Positions 19,891 to 29,800 of a DNA stretch of 64,000 nt are shown here, one piece after another (position 1 is the first letter of the stretch; the number at the start of each line of letters is the position of its first letter). The notes under the pieces were generated by a model. It was not told the origin of the DNA. It ran no database searches and worked only from the letters and a program-made list of their open reading frames with translations. This DNA is from Planctomycetota bacterium (lineage in GTDB: Bacteria > Planctomycetota > Planctomycetia > Pirellulales > UBA1268): the NCBI GenBank assembly GCA_016872555.1, contig VGZO01000002.1, forward strand, positions 92,514-156,513, read 5' to 3'. Position numbers and translations under genes: made by a program.

Positions 19891-22800
19891 GGCAGCGCCC
19901 GTCCTGCCGCCGTCGGCGGCTCGGTGGGAAGCGCGGGGCGGGCACCGTCGGCGAGAACGACGAGGCGCGTTGACGACTGCGGCGAGACGATCAAAGACGG
20001 CCGCGGCGCCACGACACGCGGCGCGGTGACCGTGCTCCACCTCCGCAGCGCGCCGGCCAGTGCCGCCAGCAGGGCGCCGGGAATCGCCGCCTGGGCGACC
20101 AGCGGAGCGAGCTCGGGGCGGAACGCCGCGGCCGCCAGCAGCGCCGTGATCACGCCGACGACGACCGCGGGCTGCCGCGCGGTGCGGACATGGACGGCCA
20201 GCAGGCCGAGCGCGAGCATCGTGCCCGAGGACACCGCGACGAGCAACCACGTCGGCACCAGCCAGACCCGCGCCTCGGGCAGCGGCCCGACGGCCGACCA
20301 GACGGCACGGCGCTCGGCAAGCGGCGGGTCGAGGTCGGTGACCGCAGAACCGGCATCCACGGCGGGGGCGCGATCGGCCGCCAGGCGGCGGTTGGTCTCC
20401 AGCCACCGGGCCAACGCCTCGCGCGACACGACCGGGCGCCGTTCGAACCAGCCCCCACTCCACGTCCACCGCTGCTGGCTGGTCCAGCGCCGCGGCGGCA
20501 CGACGACGTGCTCGTCGGAGAGGAGGCGCAGCTCCCAGTAGGAACGGCGCTGGACGACGCCGGTGGCGGGGAGGGGTGCCTCGAGAGCCAACGGGCCGAT
20601 CCAGCCGGCGAGGTGCAACCACGCCGGACCGACGGCGTCGCGGTTGCTGCGACACTCGATCGCCACGACCCACGCGCCGCGCCCCCCCGCGTCGTTCCCG
20701 TCGAAGGGCAACTCGACCGTCAGCCGGCCGTCCGGACGGACCACGGTCGGTACGGGGCGGCCGTCGACGCGGACGTCGATGCTGGCGGCCCGCGTCCCGT
20801 CGGCGCGCCACGCCTCGGGGATCGCCAGCTCGAAGCGGCGTGCCGAACTGCTGACGGTATACGTGCACAGGTCCTCGCGCGCGTCGGGGAGCACGCGTGT
20901 CTCGAACCACGCCCCCTCGACGACGGTGTCGCCGCTCGACGTCCCCTGCCGAGCCGACACGGCCAACGGCACGGTGGCCTGCGGCCGGGCGCTGGTCCAG
21001 GCCCGAGCCGCGCTCGACGGCAGCGTGTCGCGCTCCCAACCGGCGGCACGGACGTCGACCGCCAGCGCGCCCTCGACGACGAGCCCGAGCGACTGGCGCG
21101 TGATCCTGCCCTCGGCGGGGAGCACCAGCGGCACGTCGAGCGCCGCCGTCGCGTCGGCGGGCACGGCGGGCATCGGCAGTTCGTAGCGGATCGTCAGCTC
21201 CCCCGAGCCGAGCAGCGGCTGGGGAAGCAGGGCGCGGAGGTTGACGATCCCGGTCCCGTCGGTCGACGGCGGCGTCTCCATACGCGTCCCGCTCCGCCCC
21301 GTGGTCGGGACCGGGAACGGGTTGAGCGGTTGCCCGCTCTGGCGCAGTTCCAGCGCGCCGGAGACCACCACCGCCTCGGGCACGGTCAGGTCGATCGACT
21401 CGAGGGCGACATGGGCGACGGTGTAGCGGATCGTCTCGTCGACGACCGCCACGTCGCTGGTCAACGAGATCGTGGTCGCGACCGCCGCCTCGATGCGTTG
21501 CGAGAGGTAACGGCGGTCGGCGACGAACGTCCCGTCGGTGCCGTCGAGCCGGTAGGTGAGGACCGAGCGCTCGGCGGCATCGCGCGGCGCCGTCGGGGAG
21601 GCCTGCCGCACCAGGCCGCGGATCGCGGCACCGTCGGGCACGATCTCGATGTCACTGGCCGCCGACACCGTGACGCTCGCCGGGGCGACAAGGTCGGCCT
21701 CGGGAACCGGGATCGTCCAGGCGAGCCGGCGTTCCTCGCGATCGACGGCCCGCCCGCAGCGGACATCGATCGTGGCATCGCCGGCCAGCGGCTGCAGGAA
21801 GGGCACGAACAGGACCCCGTCCTCGACGCGGATCGCCGCCGTGTCCACGAGGCCTGCCGGCGCGACGTCGTCGATCGCCCACTCGTCGAGCCGTAGCGCG
21901 AGACGGTTGATCGGCGCGCCGCGCACCGACAGACGGATCCGCGCCTCGAGGCCGATCCGCCCCGGATCGACGGCGTAGCGGTACTCGGGCTCGACGACCA
22001 CCCGGCTGCCGCGGGCCCGGACGTGGATCGGCAGCGACGCCGGCTGGGTGTCGTAGGCGAACGCGGCCGACAGCCCGGGGCGCCGGGCCGCTGCCGGAGG
22101 ATCGACGCGCCGGGCGCGCCCGGCGTCATCCCACTCCAGTTGCCAATCCCCCTCGACGGCGAGGCTCACGCGCCCGTGCTGGCGCCAGGGAAGGACCTGT
22201 TCGACCACGAAACCGAGCGGTTCCAGGACGCGCGCCTCCGGGTCGATCGACCGTTCGGCGTCGAACTCGACGACGGCCCGGCCGTCGGCGGACGGGGAGA
22301 TGTCGACGGTGAGCCGCTCGACCGGCAACTCGCCGGCGGGTGCCGGCGCGACGGTCTCGCGCCGCGCGATCGTCCCACCGCGCACACCGCGGGCCGTCGC
22401 GCCGGGCGGGAGCGTGACCGTCACCTGGGAGAGGTCGGCGGGGAGGTTGCGCAGCGCGAGCAGCGTCTGCCAGGCGGCGATCCGGCCGTCGATCCGCACC
22501 AAGCTCTCCACCGACGCCTCCGGCGCGGCGCCGGCGGTGGCCTGCGCGGTGCCGCGCGGTCCGATGCGGACCTGCGTCGGACCGACGAGCCCGACACAGG
22601 TGACCACACTGCCCCCGTCGGGAACGCTTTCGACGCGTGGCTCGACGCCCGCCGGGGTCAGCGTCACCAGTGGATCCCGTTGGGCCGAGCGGAGCACCAG
22701 CGCCGTCGCCGTCGCGGCCGGCATCCGCACCCACAGCGAGAGCTCGTCGCCTGCCGTCTCGAGCGGCAACCGCCCCCTGCCGGCGACACGGTGGCGCCCG

Positions 22801-23486
22801 TCGGCGGGCCCCTGCAGCCAGCAGCGGTAGCCCGGCGGGCCGTCGCCGCCGCGCCCGCCGACCGACTCCGCATCGATGACGACGGTGCCATCCCCCTCGT
22901 GCGTCGGTGGACCGTCGAGGATCAGTCCGGCCAGGTCGAGCGGGACGCTGCACCAGCCGGCGCGCGTCTGCCGGAGCGTGGCGTCGAAGGCAGCGCGGCA
23001 GTCGCGGCCACCGCCGGCGCCGGGCAGGTCGAGCGTCAGCGTCAGCGACTGGAGCAGCGCGGGGGGGGGTTGGCCGACGCCAGGGAGCCCCTGCCGGAGG
23101 CGGAGCATTTCCATGAAGTCGGCGTAGCCGAATCCCGGAACGGGCACGAGCCGACCGCGGTCGTCCTCGAGGTAGAAGATGTCGGGTGCGGTGGGCAGGA
23201 GCGGCACTCCCTGGCCACGCCCCGGCGCGGCCGCAGCCGTGGGGTCGGCGGAGGGAGACGGTACCGGGCCGGCGCTTCCCTCCAGGGATCCAGACGCGGG
23301 GCTGCCGGAACCGGCCGCTGGTTCCTGGCCGGGGATGGCGGGGATCCCCGCGACGCACGCGAGAAACACCGCGACACATGCCGGCGCGAGGCGCCGCACG
23401 CGGCTCGGATGCGGCTGCCGCGCGGACCACGAACCCGGGCGACCGCGGACGGCGCTCGAGCGGCGGTGATCGGGGCACAACATCAT
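19887..23486 (-). CDS. Giant exported protein of unknown function (1199 aa), partner of the 1926-aa protein
   Basis: No named family recognised. After a basic N-terminus (about 30 residues) there is a hydrophobic signal segment (APACVAVFLACVAGIPAIPG), a Pro/Ala/Ser-rich linker, and FYLEDDRGRLVPVPGFGY followed by a short helical segment rich in Leu/Arg. The bulk is beta-rich, including a DVRVDGRPV segment like those of the downstream protein. Near the C-terminus lie two to three hydrophobic helices (VPTWLLVAVSSGTMLALGLLAV onward), then a cytosolic tail. The ATG at 23486 (with another directly after it) has GGGAG 9 nt upstream. The stop overlaps the next gene's start, so the pair is co-translated. 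Confidence 0.8.
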   Translation of the reverse strand: MMLCPDHRRSSAVRGRPGSWSARQPHPSRVRRLAPACVAVFLACVAGIPAIPGQEPAAGSGSPASGSLEGSAGPVPSPSADPTAAAAPGRGQGVPLLPTAPDIFYLEDDRGRLVPVPGFGYADFMEMLRLRQGLPGVGQPPPALLQSLTLTLDLPGAGGGRDCRAAFDATLRQTRAGWCSVPLDLAGLILDGPPTHEGDGTVVIDAESVGGRGGDGPPGYRCWLQGPADGRHRVAGRGRLPLETAGDELSLWVRMPAATATALVLRSAQRDPLVTLTPAGVEPRVESVPDGGSVVTCVGLVGPTQVRIGPRGTAQATAGAAPEASVESLVRIDGRIAAWQTLLALRNLPADLSQVTVTLPPGATARGVRGGTIARRETVAPAPAGELPVERLTVDISPSADGRAVVEFDAERSIDPEARVLEPLGFVVEQVLPWRQHGRVSLAVEGDWQLEWDDAGRARRVDPPAAARRPGLSAAFAYDTQPASLPIHVRARGSRVVVEPEYRYAVDPGRIGLEARIRLSVRGAPINRLALRLDEWAIDDVAPAGLVDTAAIRVEDGVLFVPFLQPLAGDATIDVRCGRAVDREERRLAWTIPVPEADLVAPASVTVSAASDIEIVPDGAAIRGLVRQASPTAPRDAAERSVLTYRLDGTDGTFVADRRYLSQRIEAAVATTISLTSDVAVVDETIRYTVAHVALESIDLTVPEAVVVSGALELRQSGQPLNPFPVPTTGRSGTRMETPPSTDGTGIVNLRALLPQPLLGSGELTIRYELPMPAVPADATAALDVPLVLPAEGRITRQSLGLVVEGALAVDVRAAGWERDTLPSSAARAWTSARPQATVPLAVSARQGTSSGDTVVEGAWFETRVLPDAREDLCTYTVSSSARRFELAIPEAWRADGTRAASIDVRVDGRPVPTVVRPDGRLTVELPFDGNDAGGRGAWVVAIECRSNRDAVGPAWLHLAGWIGPLALEAPLPATGVVQRRSYWELRLLSDEHVVVPPRRWTSQQRWTWSGGWFERRPVVSREALARWLETNRRLAADRAPAVDAGSAVTDLDPPLAERRAVWSAVGPLPEARVWLVPTWLLVAVSSGTMLALGLLAVHVRTARQPAVVVGVITALLAAAAFRPELAPLVAQAAIPGALLAALAGALRRWSTVTAPRVVAPRPSLIVSPQSSTRLVVLADGARPALPTEPPTAAGRALP

Positions 23487-23722
23487 CCGCGCGGGCTCCC
23501 GATCTCGTCGGTTCCCTCTGTCGAGGCTCGATCCGGGGACTCGAGACCCCCGCCGGCACAGCGGATGCCGGCCCCCTCGCACGGGGTGAGTTCGAGCGCG
23601 ATTCCGTGTTCAAAACTAGCCTGCCGGCAAAGGTGACGCACCCTCCCCTGCCTTCGCGGGCCTCAGGGTCCCGCCGGCACGATCGTCACCTGCGTTGCGA
23701 CCGGTGTTCCAGCGGCCCGGGA

Positions 23723-24508
23723 TCACCGCTCTCGCGCGAGCGCCACGGCGATCGCCTCGGCGAGCGGGCGCGACGCGGCGGCGATGAAGGCGGGGCGCTG
23801 GAGGGACACCCGGGAGCCGTACGACGGCCCGATCGGTAGCACCACGCCGCCGGCTTCGGCCACGAGGAGCAGTCCGGCGGCGACGTCCCAGGGGGCGATG
23901 CGGCGGATCCAAAAGGCATCGCAGCGGCCGCAGGCGACGAACGCGAGGTTGAGCGCGGTCGACCCGGTTCGCCGCATCCCCTGGAACACCGGCAGGACGG
24001 CGAGGAAATCGGCGACCGCCGGCTCGTCGGGGTCGACGTTGGGAGGAAAACCGACCGTCGCCAGGGCGTCGGCGGCGGAGGTCGTGCCGGAGGTCCGGAT
24101 CGGCGTGCCGTCGAGCCACGCGCCGGCACCCGAACGGGCGGTGAAGCATTCGTCACGCAGCGGATCGTAGATCGTGCCGACGAGGATCTCGTCGCCGCGC
24201 GCCAGTGCCACCGACACGCAGTAGGCGGGGAAGCCGTGGACGTAGTTCGTCGTGCCGTCGAGCGGATCGACGTACCAGCACGGGGCGTCGGCACCGCCGC
24301 CGACGTGGCCCCCTTCCTCGCCGATGAACCCGTGATCGGGAAACGCGCCGAGGAGGATCCCGCGAATCTCTTCTTGTGCCGCGAGATCGGCCTCGGTCAC
24401 CAAGTCGCGCGGCCCCTTCGCAGAGACGCCGAACCGGCCGACCCACTCCCGCAGCACCCGGCCCCCGGCACGCGCGGCAGCCTCGCAGACCTCCAGTTCA
24501 TCGGGCAT
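23723..24508 (-). CDS. Inositol monophosphatase family protein (IMPase/CysQ-like)
   Basis: 261 aa. It has the full metal-binding set: VTEADLAAQEEI, then FIGEEGG (Glu), DPLDGTTNYVHGFP and the C-terminal WDVAAGLLLVAEAGG. These residues coordinate three Mg2+/Li+-sensitive metal ions in sugar-phosphate phosphatases. The likely reaction is dephosphorylation of inositol-1-phosphate or a related small phosphomonoester; the subgroup (SuhB, HisN or CysQ) cannot be settled here. The start is the ATG at 24508, with GGAG 7 nt upstream. It is divergent from the gene at 24674. Confidence 0.92.
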   Translation of the reverse strand: MPDELEVCEAAARAGGRVLREWVGRFGVSAKGPRDLVTEADLAAQEEIRGILLGAFPDHGFIGEEGGHVGGGADAPCWYVDPLDGTTNYVHGFPAYCVSVALARGDEILVGTIYDPLRDECFTARSGAGAWLDGTPIRTSGTTSAADALATVGFPPNVDPDEPAVADFLAVLPVFQGMRRTGSTALNLAFVACGRCDAFWIRRIAPWDVAAGLLLVAEAGGVVLPIGPSYGSRVSLQRPAFIAAASRPLAEAIAVALARER

Positions 24509-24673
24509 GCGGGCTCTCCGGTGCGGCACAGGATCGAACCCGAAGTGTAGCCGCGGTGTCGGGGTGGACGCCGGGGAAACGCCGCGCCGCTGTAGCCGGG
24601 CGGTACACTACCGACGCGGCGATCGTTCGCCCCGGAGGGGATCGCGTCGCTCCTCCTTCCCTGGAGCAGGCGA

Positions 24674-25387
24674 GTGAATCCGACCACGGTGCGACCGACA
24701 TGGTCGGTGGGTGAACACCGCCTCAGCGGCACCCGCGACGGCACGACTGCAGCACTCGATCCGGCATGCCCCGCGGACGGCCTGGCCGTCGGGCCCTCCG
24801 GCGGTGCGGCATGCCGCCTCCTCGCCGTCGATCTCGGGGCCGCTCCGGCGCTGATCGACCACTGGGTGCGCGGCGACGACGTCGTCGCGGTGTACGAACC
24901 GGCCGACGCCCGCCGGTTGCGGACGACGGCGATGTGGCGTTGGCTGGAGAGCGGTGTCGCGGCCCCGGCCGGGATCGCCGCCTGGATGGTGGTGGTGTCG
25001 GCGCAGACGGCGCTGCTCGACAGCGATCCGCGGATCGCGGTCGACAGCCGGATCCCGGGGAACTGCGTGCGCTGGGCGGCGTCCACGGCCGCTCCGCCGC
25101 GGTGGCGCGTCGGCGCCGATCCGGTGGCGAATGCCGCGCTGGTCCGCGGCCCGGACCAGCGCTCCGTGTTGATCGCCGTCCATCCCGCCGATCGCCGGTC
25201 GTTCACCGTCGGCATCGCACCCGACCGGGTGACGGTGCGCTGCGGGCTGTTTTCCGGCCGCGTCGAGAAGGGGGTTCTGCTCCGCGGACGCGTGCTGGCC
25301 GCCGTCGGCCCGACCGCCGGCGACGATGCCTGGGCAGTCCGCCTCCTCGACCACCTCGACGCCGAGCCACCACCGCTCACAGCCTGA
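24674..25387 (+). CDS. Hypothetical protein (237 aa)
   Basis: I do not recognise it. It starts at a GTG with GGAG about 10 nt upstream. The sequence is soluble, Ala/Arg/Asp-rich and without a signal peptide or membrane helix, and has DPxIAVDSRIPGN and WRVGADPVANAALV segments. Codon use matches its neighbours and the alternating polar/hydrophobic pattern suggests beta structure. It precedes, on the same strand and by 188 bases, the YhaO-like/YhaN-like pair; a functional link is possible but not shown. Confidence 0.6.
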   Translation: MNPTTVRPTWSVGEHRLSGTRDGTTAALDPACPADGLAVGPSGGAACRLLAVDLGAAPALIDHWVRGDDVVAVYEPADARRLRTTAMWRWLESGVAAPAGIAAWMVVVSAQTALLDSDPRIAVDSRIPGNCVRWAASTAAPPRWRVGADPVANAALVRGPDQRSVLIAVHPADRRSFTVGIAPDRVTVRCGLFSGRVEKGVLLRGRVLAAVGPTAGDDAWAVRLLDHLDAEPPPLTA

Positions 25388-25575
25388 TCCGGCTGGCGTT
25401 TTCCCGGCGATTGCGGCGCGGTTTTTGCGCTGGAGTCGGAAAGCCGGCGGGGGGTACATTGCCCACCGAGTTTTCCCCGCTTGCCACGGATCGGCGACGG
25501 CTGGCTTGGTTGCTGGCCGGTCGGGGTCCTGGCGCCCGCCGTCGCCCGACGGCGGACCGGCATGGAGGCCTGCCC

Positions 25576-26820
25576 GTGGCCGATCTCGTGTTCGCGTTCG
25601 ACGCGGCGCTCGACCGACCGATTCCCGAGCCGGAAGCGGCCCCCGCCGGCGTCCGGGCGGCGCTGGCCGACGCCCCGCGGGAGGCATTCGCCGCCGCGGT
25701 GGCCACCGCACGCGAGACGCACGCTGCGGCACTGGTGCTCCTGGGAAACACGCTCGATCCGCTCCGCGCCAGCCCGGCGCAGGCGGCCTCCGTGCGCCAC
25801 GCCATCGCCGGCCTGACGGCCGACGGCTGCCGTACGGTGTGGATGGTCGACGAGCCGTCCGCCTGCACGGCGCTGGCCCGGGCGCTGGGCGAGCCGGCCG
25901 GGTTGACGCTCGTGTCGCCGCTGTCGCCGCTTCGCCTCGACGTCCACGGCGTCGCGGTGGACCTCGTCTGCCTCCCCGCCGAGTCGCGGGGAATCGCCGC
26001 CCCGGCGCGAGTCGCACCCTCGTTCGCGTCGGAACATGCCTCGCTCCTTCCCGCCCAGCACCGGATCGTCGTCGGCTGGGACGAATCGTGGGCCGGCAGC
26101 CAGGTGGCGCACGCCGTCGCCTCCCCGATTTCCACCGCCGGCGCCGGCAGCTACGCGACCAGCTTCGTGTGGGGATCGCGCCGGCCGCAGCCGATCGCCG
26201 CCGGCGTCCTCCAGCTTCCGGCCCTCCAAGCCCGTGGACCGCGCGAGGCGGGGCCGGGGAGTTGCGGCGTGCTCGGGTTCACCGGCATCGCGGCGCTCGC
26301 CGACGGCACCTCCGCGGGTGCCGCGACGGCCGGGCGCGGTGCTGCCGCCATCGGCTGGCGCGAGGTCCCCACGCACCGCGTCGTGTGGCGCGCCCTCTCG
26401 GTGGCCTCGACGGTCGGCGGCGACGAGGAACTGGCGGCCGTCATCCAGGCGGCGTTCGACGCCCTCGTCGTCGACCCGCGTGGGCCGCTGCAGGTGGTCC
26501 GCGTCAACGTCGAGTGCGGCACGAGCGTCTCGCGGCGCGTCCGCGTCGCCGAACTGGTGGCGGAGACGATGGCGCGGCTGCGGCTGCCCGACGAGGCCGC
26601 GGCGCGGATCTGGTGCCACGACTTGGGCCCCGACCCGCTCGAACCGATGACGATCCTCGCCCGTGGGCCCTCCGGCCACGGGCACGTCGGCGGCGGCGGC
26701 GCGACCGACGCCTTCGCGGCGGCCCTGGCGACGCTGGTCGCCGCGCGCGAGGCGGCCTCCCCCTCCACTCTCCACCGCGAGGCCGGGTGGATGGCGCTGG
26801 AATTGATGGGATCGACCTGA
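25576..26820 (+). CDS. SbcD/YhaO-like metallophosphoesterase-fold protein lacking catalytic residues
   Basis: 414 aa. Position and sequence layout match YhaO/SbcD-type nucleases, but the metal motifs are degenerate. The N-terminal D-x-H motif reads FAFDAALDRP (His lost), the GDxxD motif reads LLGNTLDP, the GNHD motif reads MVDEPSA and the GHxH motif reads VVGWDESW. Further on, WGSRRPQPIAAG and REAGPGSCGVLGF match the family's GxxQxRxxxE and GPKGCxLV segments. The start is the GTG at 25576, with GGAGG 7 nt upstream. It ends 21 bases before the YhaN-like ATPase gene, the normal partner. I infer a non-catalytic subunit or a protein using different chemistry. Confidence 0.72.
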   Translation: MADLVFAFDAALDRPIPEPEAAPAGVRAALADAPREAFAAAVATARETHAAALVLLGNTLDPLRASPAQAASVRHAIAGLTADGCRTVWMVDEPSACTALARALGEPAGLTLVSPLSPLRLDVHGVAVDLVCLPAESRGIAAPARVAPSFASEHASLLPAQHRIVVGWDESWAGSQVAHAVASPISTAGAGSYATSFVWGSRRPQPIAAGVLQLPALQARGPREAGPGSCGVLGFTGIAALADGTSAGAATAGRGAAAIGWREVPTHRVVWRALSVASTVGGDEELAAVIQAAFDALVVDPRGPLQVVRVNVECGTSVSRRVRVAELVAETMARLRLPDEAAARIWCHDLGPDPLEPMTILARGPSGHGHVGGGGATDAFAAALATLVAAREAASPSTLHREAGWMALELMGST

Positions 26821-26841
26821 CGTGGTGAAAGGGAGCGGGCG

Positions 26842-29800
26842 ATGATCATCGAACGGATCGAAGTCGAGCGCTTCGGCGGCATCGCCGACGTCACGATCGA
26901 CCACCTCGGCCCCGGCGTCGAGGTCCTCCACGGCACGAACGAAACCGGCAAGACGTCGCTCCTCGAATTCGTGCGCGCCGTCCTGTTCGGGTTCGCCGGC
27001 TCGTTCCGCCGCGGTGTGCTCGACCCCGCGCGCGCCTGCGGCGGCCGGCTCACCGTGCGTGGCGGTCTCGACGATCGGCGGATCGTGATCGAACGGCACC
27101 ACGCCCCCGGCCGCGCCGTCGACGCCGACGATCTGCGTGTCGTCACCGCCGATGCCGCCGCCACGCCGCTGTTCCTCCGCGACGAGGTCGGCGACATCGA
27201 CGAGGGGACGTTCACCGCGGTCCTCGCGTTCGGCCTCGACGAGCTCCACGAACTGCGGACCCTCGACGCCGACGGCTGCGGCAGCCGTCTCTACGAACTG
27301 GCCAGCGGTCTCGACCGCGCCGCGGTGACCGTCGCCCTCGGCAATCTCCGCGACGCCGTCTCCCGCCTCGACTCGTCCGATCCCGAGGTCTCGCCACTGG
27401 AGGCCCTTCGCCGGCAGCGCGCCGGCGCGGTCGCCCGGCTGGCGGCGATGAACGCGCCCGCGGTCGCCGCCGGAGCGCTGGCCGCCGACCTCGCACGGGT
27501 CGACGCCTCGATCGCCGCGCTGACCGAGGCCCGGCAGGCCGCGGAGCTCCACGAGGCCGAGATCCGCGCCGCGCTCCCCCTCGAGCCGCTGTGGCGGACC
27601 CGGGTCGAGACCTCCCGGCGCCTGACGGCGATCGAATCCGACTGGTTGGTCCACGCCGACCTCGACGCCTGGCAGCTCGCCCGCCAGCACCGCGACGGCG
27701 TCGAGCGGATCGTCCGGGCACGGAAACGGGCCCGCTCACGCGCCGCCCGGGCGCTGAAGGCCCTCGAAGCGGATGCCGCGATCTGGAAGCGTCGCACGGC
27801 CGTGAAGGCGCTGTGCGACGAGGAGCCGCGGCTGGAGCGCGCGCTCGCCGAGGCGGCGCGGGCAGAGGCCGCTGCCCGCCAGGTGGCGCGGCGGTTCGGC
27901 GAGCAGCTCGGCGCGTCCGGACTGGCCCGCCTCGCCGCGACCCAGGCCGCGGCCGATCCGGTGCTGCCGGCGGGCCTCGTCGGCTCGTTCAAGCCGCTCC
28001 GCTCACGTGGCGCCGCGCTCGCCGCGGCCCTCCGCGAGGTCAAGTCCGCCCGGCAAACGCTCGCGGCGGCCCGGCGCGACGCCGAGGGGTCGAAGGCCGC
28101 CCTCCACGGCGCCACGCAGTCGATCGAGGGGCTGTCGATCGCCGCCGCGATCGAGGAGGCCGCCGGACGCGCGACCCTGCTCCGCAACCGCATCGCCGTC
28201 GGCGACCAGGTCGGCGACCTCGACCGCTCGCTTGTCCGCCTCGAGGGGGAGCTGGTCACGCAGGTCGACGGGCAGTTGCTTCCGGTGCCGTGGCTCGTCG
28301 GCCTCGGCACGGTGTTCGTGCTCGGGACCACGATGCTGCTCTCCGGGCTGCTGCTCCCCGGCGACGTCACCGGTTCGATGGCCTACGCACTGGCCGCACT
28401 CGGCCTCGCCGGCACGGGCGTGGCCTCGGTCGCGACCTGGTCGCTCGACCGCGCCGCGGCCAACCGCCTCGATGCCGTCCGCCAGCAGCGCGAGATGGTC
28501 CGCCGCCAGCGTGCCGATGCGGCCACGCAGTGCGGCGTTCTCGACAAACGGATCGACGGGCTCCGGCTCGAGCCGGTCCGGCCCGGTGCCGAGCGCGGCG
28601 ACTGGCTGCGGCGCCACGCGGCCGCGGCGGCCGCCGAGGTCGAGCGGCTCGAGGCGATCGCGGCCCGTGAGGGGGCGATCCACGTCCTCGCCGACCGGGT
28701 CGCCTCGGCCCGCCAGGAATTGGCCGCGGCCCGGCGCCGCGCGGCAGTGGCCCGGTCGCGCTGGCAGCAGAGCCTGCAGAAGCGCGGCTTGCCCGACGAC
28801 CTCTCCCCCGGCGACGTCCGCCGGCTCGCCGACCACCGCCGTACGCTGCTCACCCTCGACGACGAGCGCCGCGCCGCCCGCGACGAGGCCCGGGCCCGGG
28901 CCGAGGAGATGACGGCGATCGGCCAGCGGATCGAGCAATTCCTCGTCGACTGCGACATGCTCGTGGAAGGCACGGCGCTGGAGCAGCTCCGGACCCTCCG
29001 CGAGCGCCTCGACCGCGAGGCGGGTGGTCAACGGCGCCGGGCGCTGCTGACGAAGCGGCTCAAGCGCTCCCGGCACCGTCACCGCGACGGTCTCCGCCGC
29101 CTCGCGCTGGCCGAGCGCCGCGTCCGCGACGTGCTGGCGCGGTGGAACGTCGACACCGCCGACGCATTCGTGGCGCTCGTCGATCGACGCCCCGCGGCCG
29201 AGGCCGCCCGCAAGGACGCGCTGGCCGCCGATGCTGCCTGGCAGGAGGCCCGGCGCCGCTACCAAGGGAGGCTCGACGTCGATCGGCTGCTCACCGATGC
29301 CCAGCGGGTGGCGCTCGACGACGTCGTCGTCGCCGCCGAGGCGGCCACCGCACAAGCGACGGCCGCGGTCGCCCGGGCGCGTGACGAGCGTGCGGCCGCC
29401 GCGGCGCGGGTCGAGGCCGCCGGCCGCGATCACTGCACCGAGGGATTGCAGCGCGAAATCGCGCAGCTCGACCGCGACATCGATCACCAGCTGCGCCGGC
29501 GCACGCTGCTGGAGGCTGCCCGGGGCCTGCTCGAGGAGACCCGCGACGGGTTCGCCCGCGATCACCAGCCGGCGGTCCTGCGCGAGGCGTCGCGCTGGCT
29601 GGAGCGGCTCACCGAGGGGCGCTACGCGTCGGTCACGACCTCGATCCACGAAGCCCGGCTCGAGATCCACGACGGGGCCCACGCGGTGTGGAGCCCGGAT
29701 CGGCTCAGCCGCGGCACGCGCGAGCAGGTGTTCCTCGCCCTCCGGCTGGCGCTGGTCAAGGATCTCGAGCGCCGCGGTGTCCACCTGCCGGTCGTGTTCG

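Noticed and set aside
19891..21039. Upstream in-frame extension of the 1926-aa gene
   Set aside because: It lies wholly inside the 1199-aa gene in another frame; the ATGA overlap at 19887-19890 followed by a signal peptide is a far better start.
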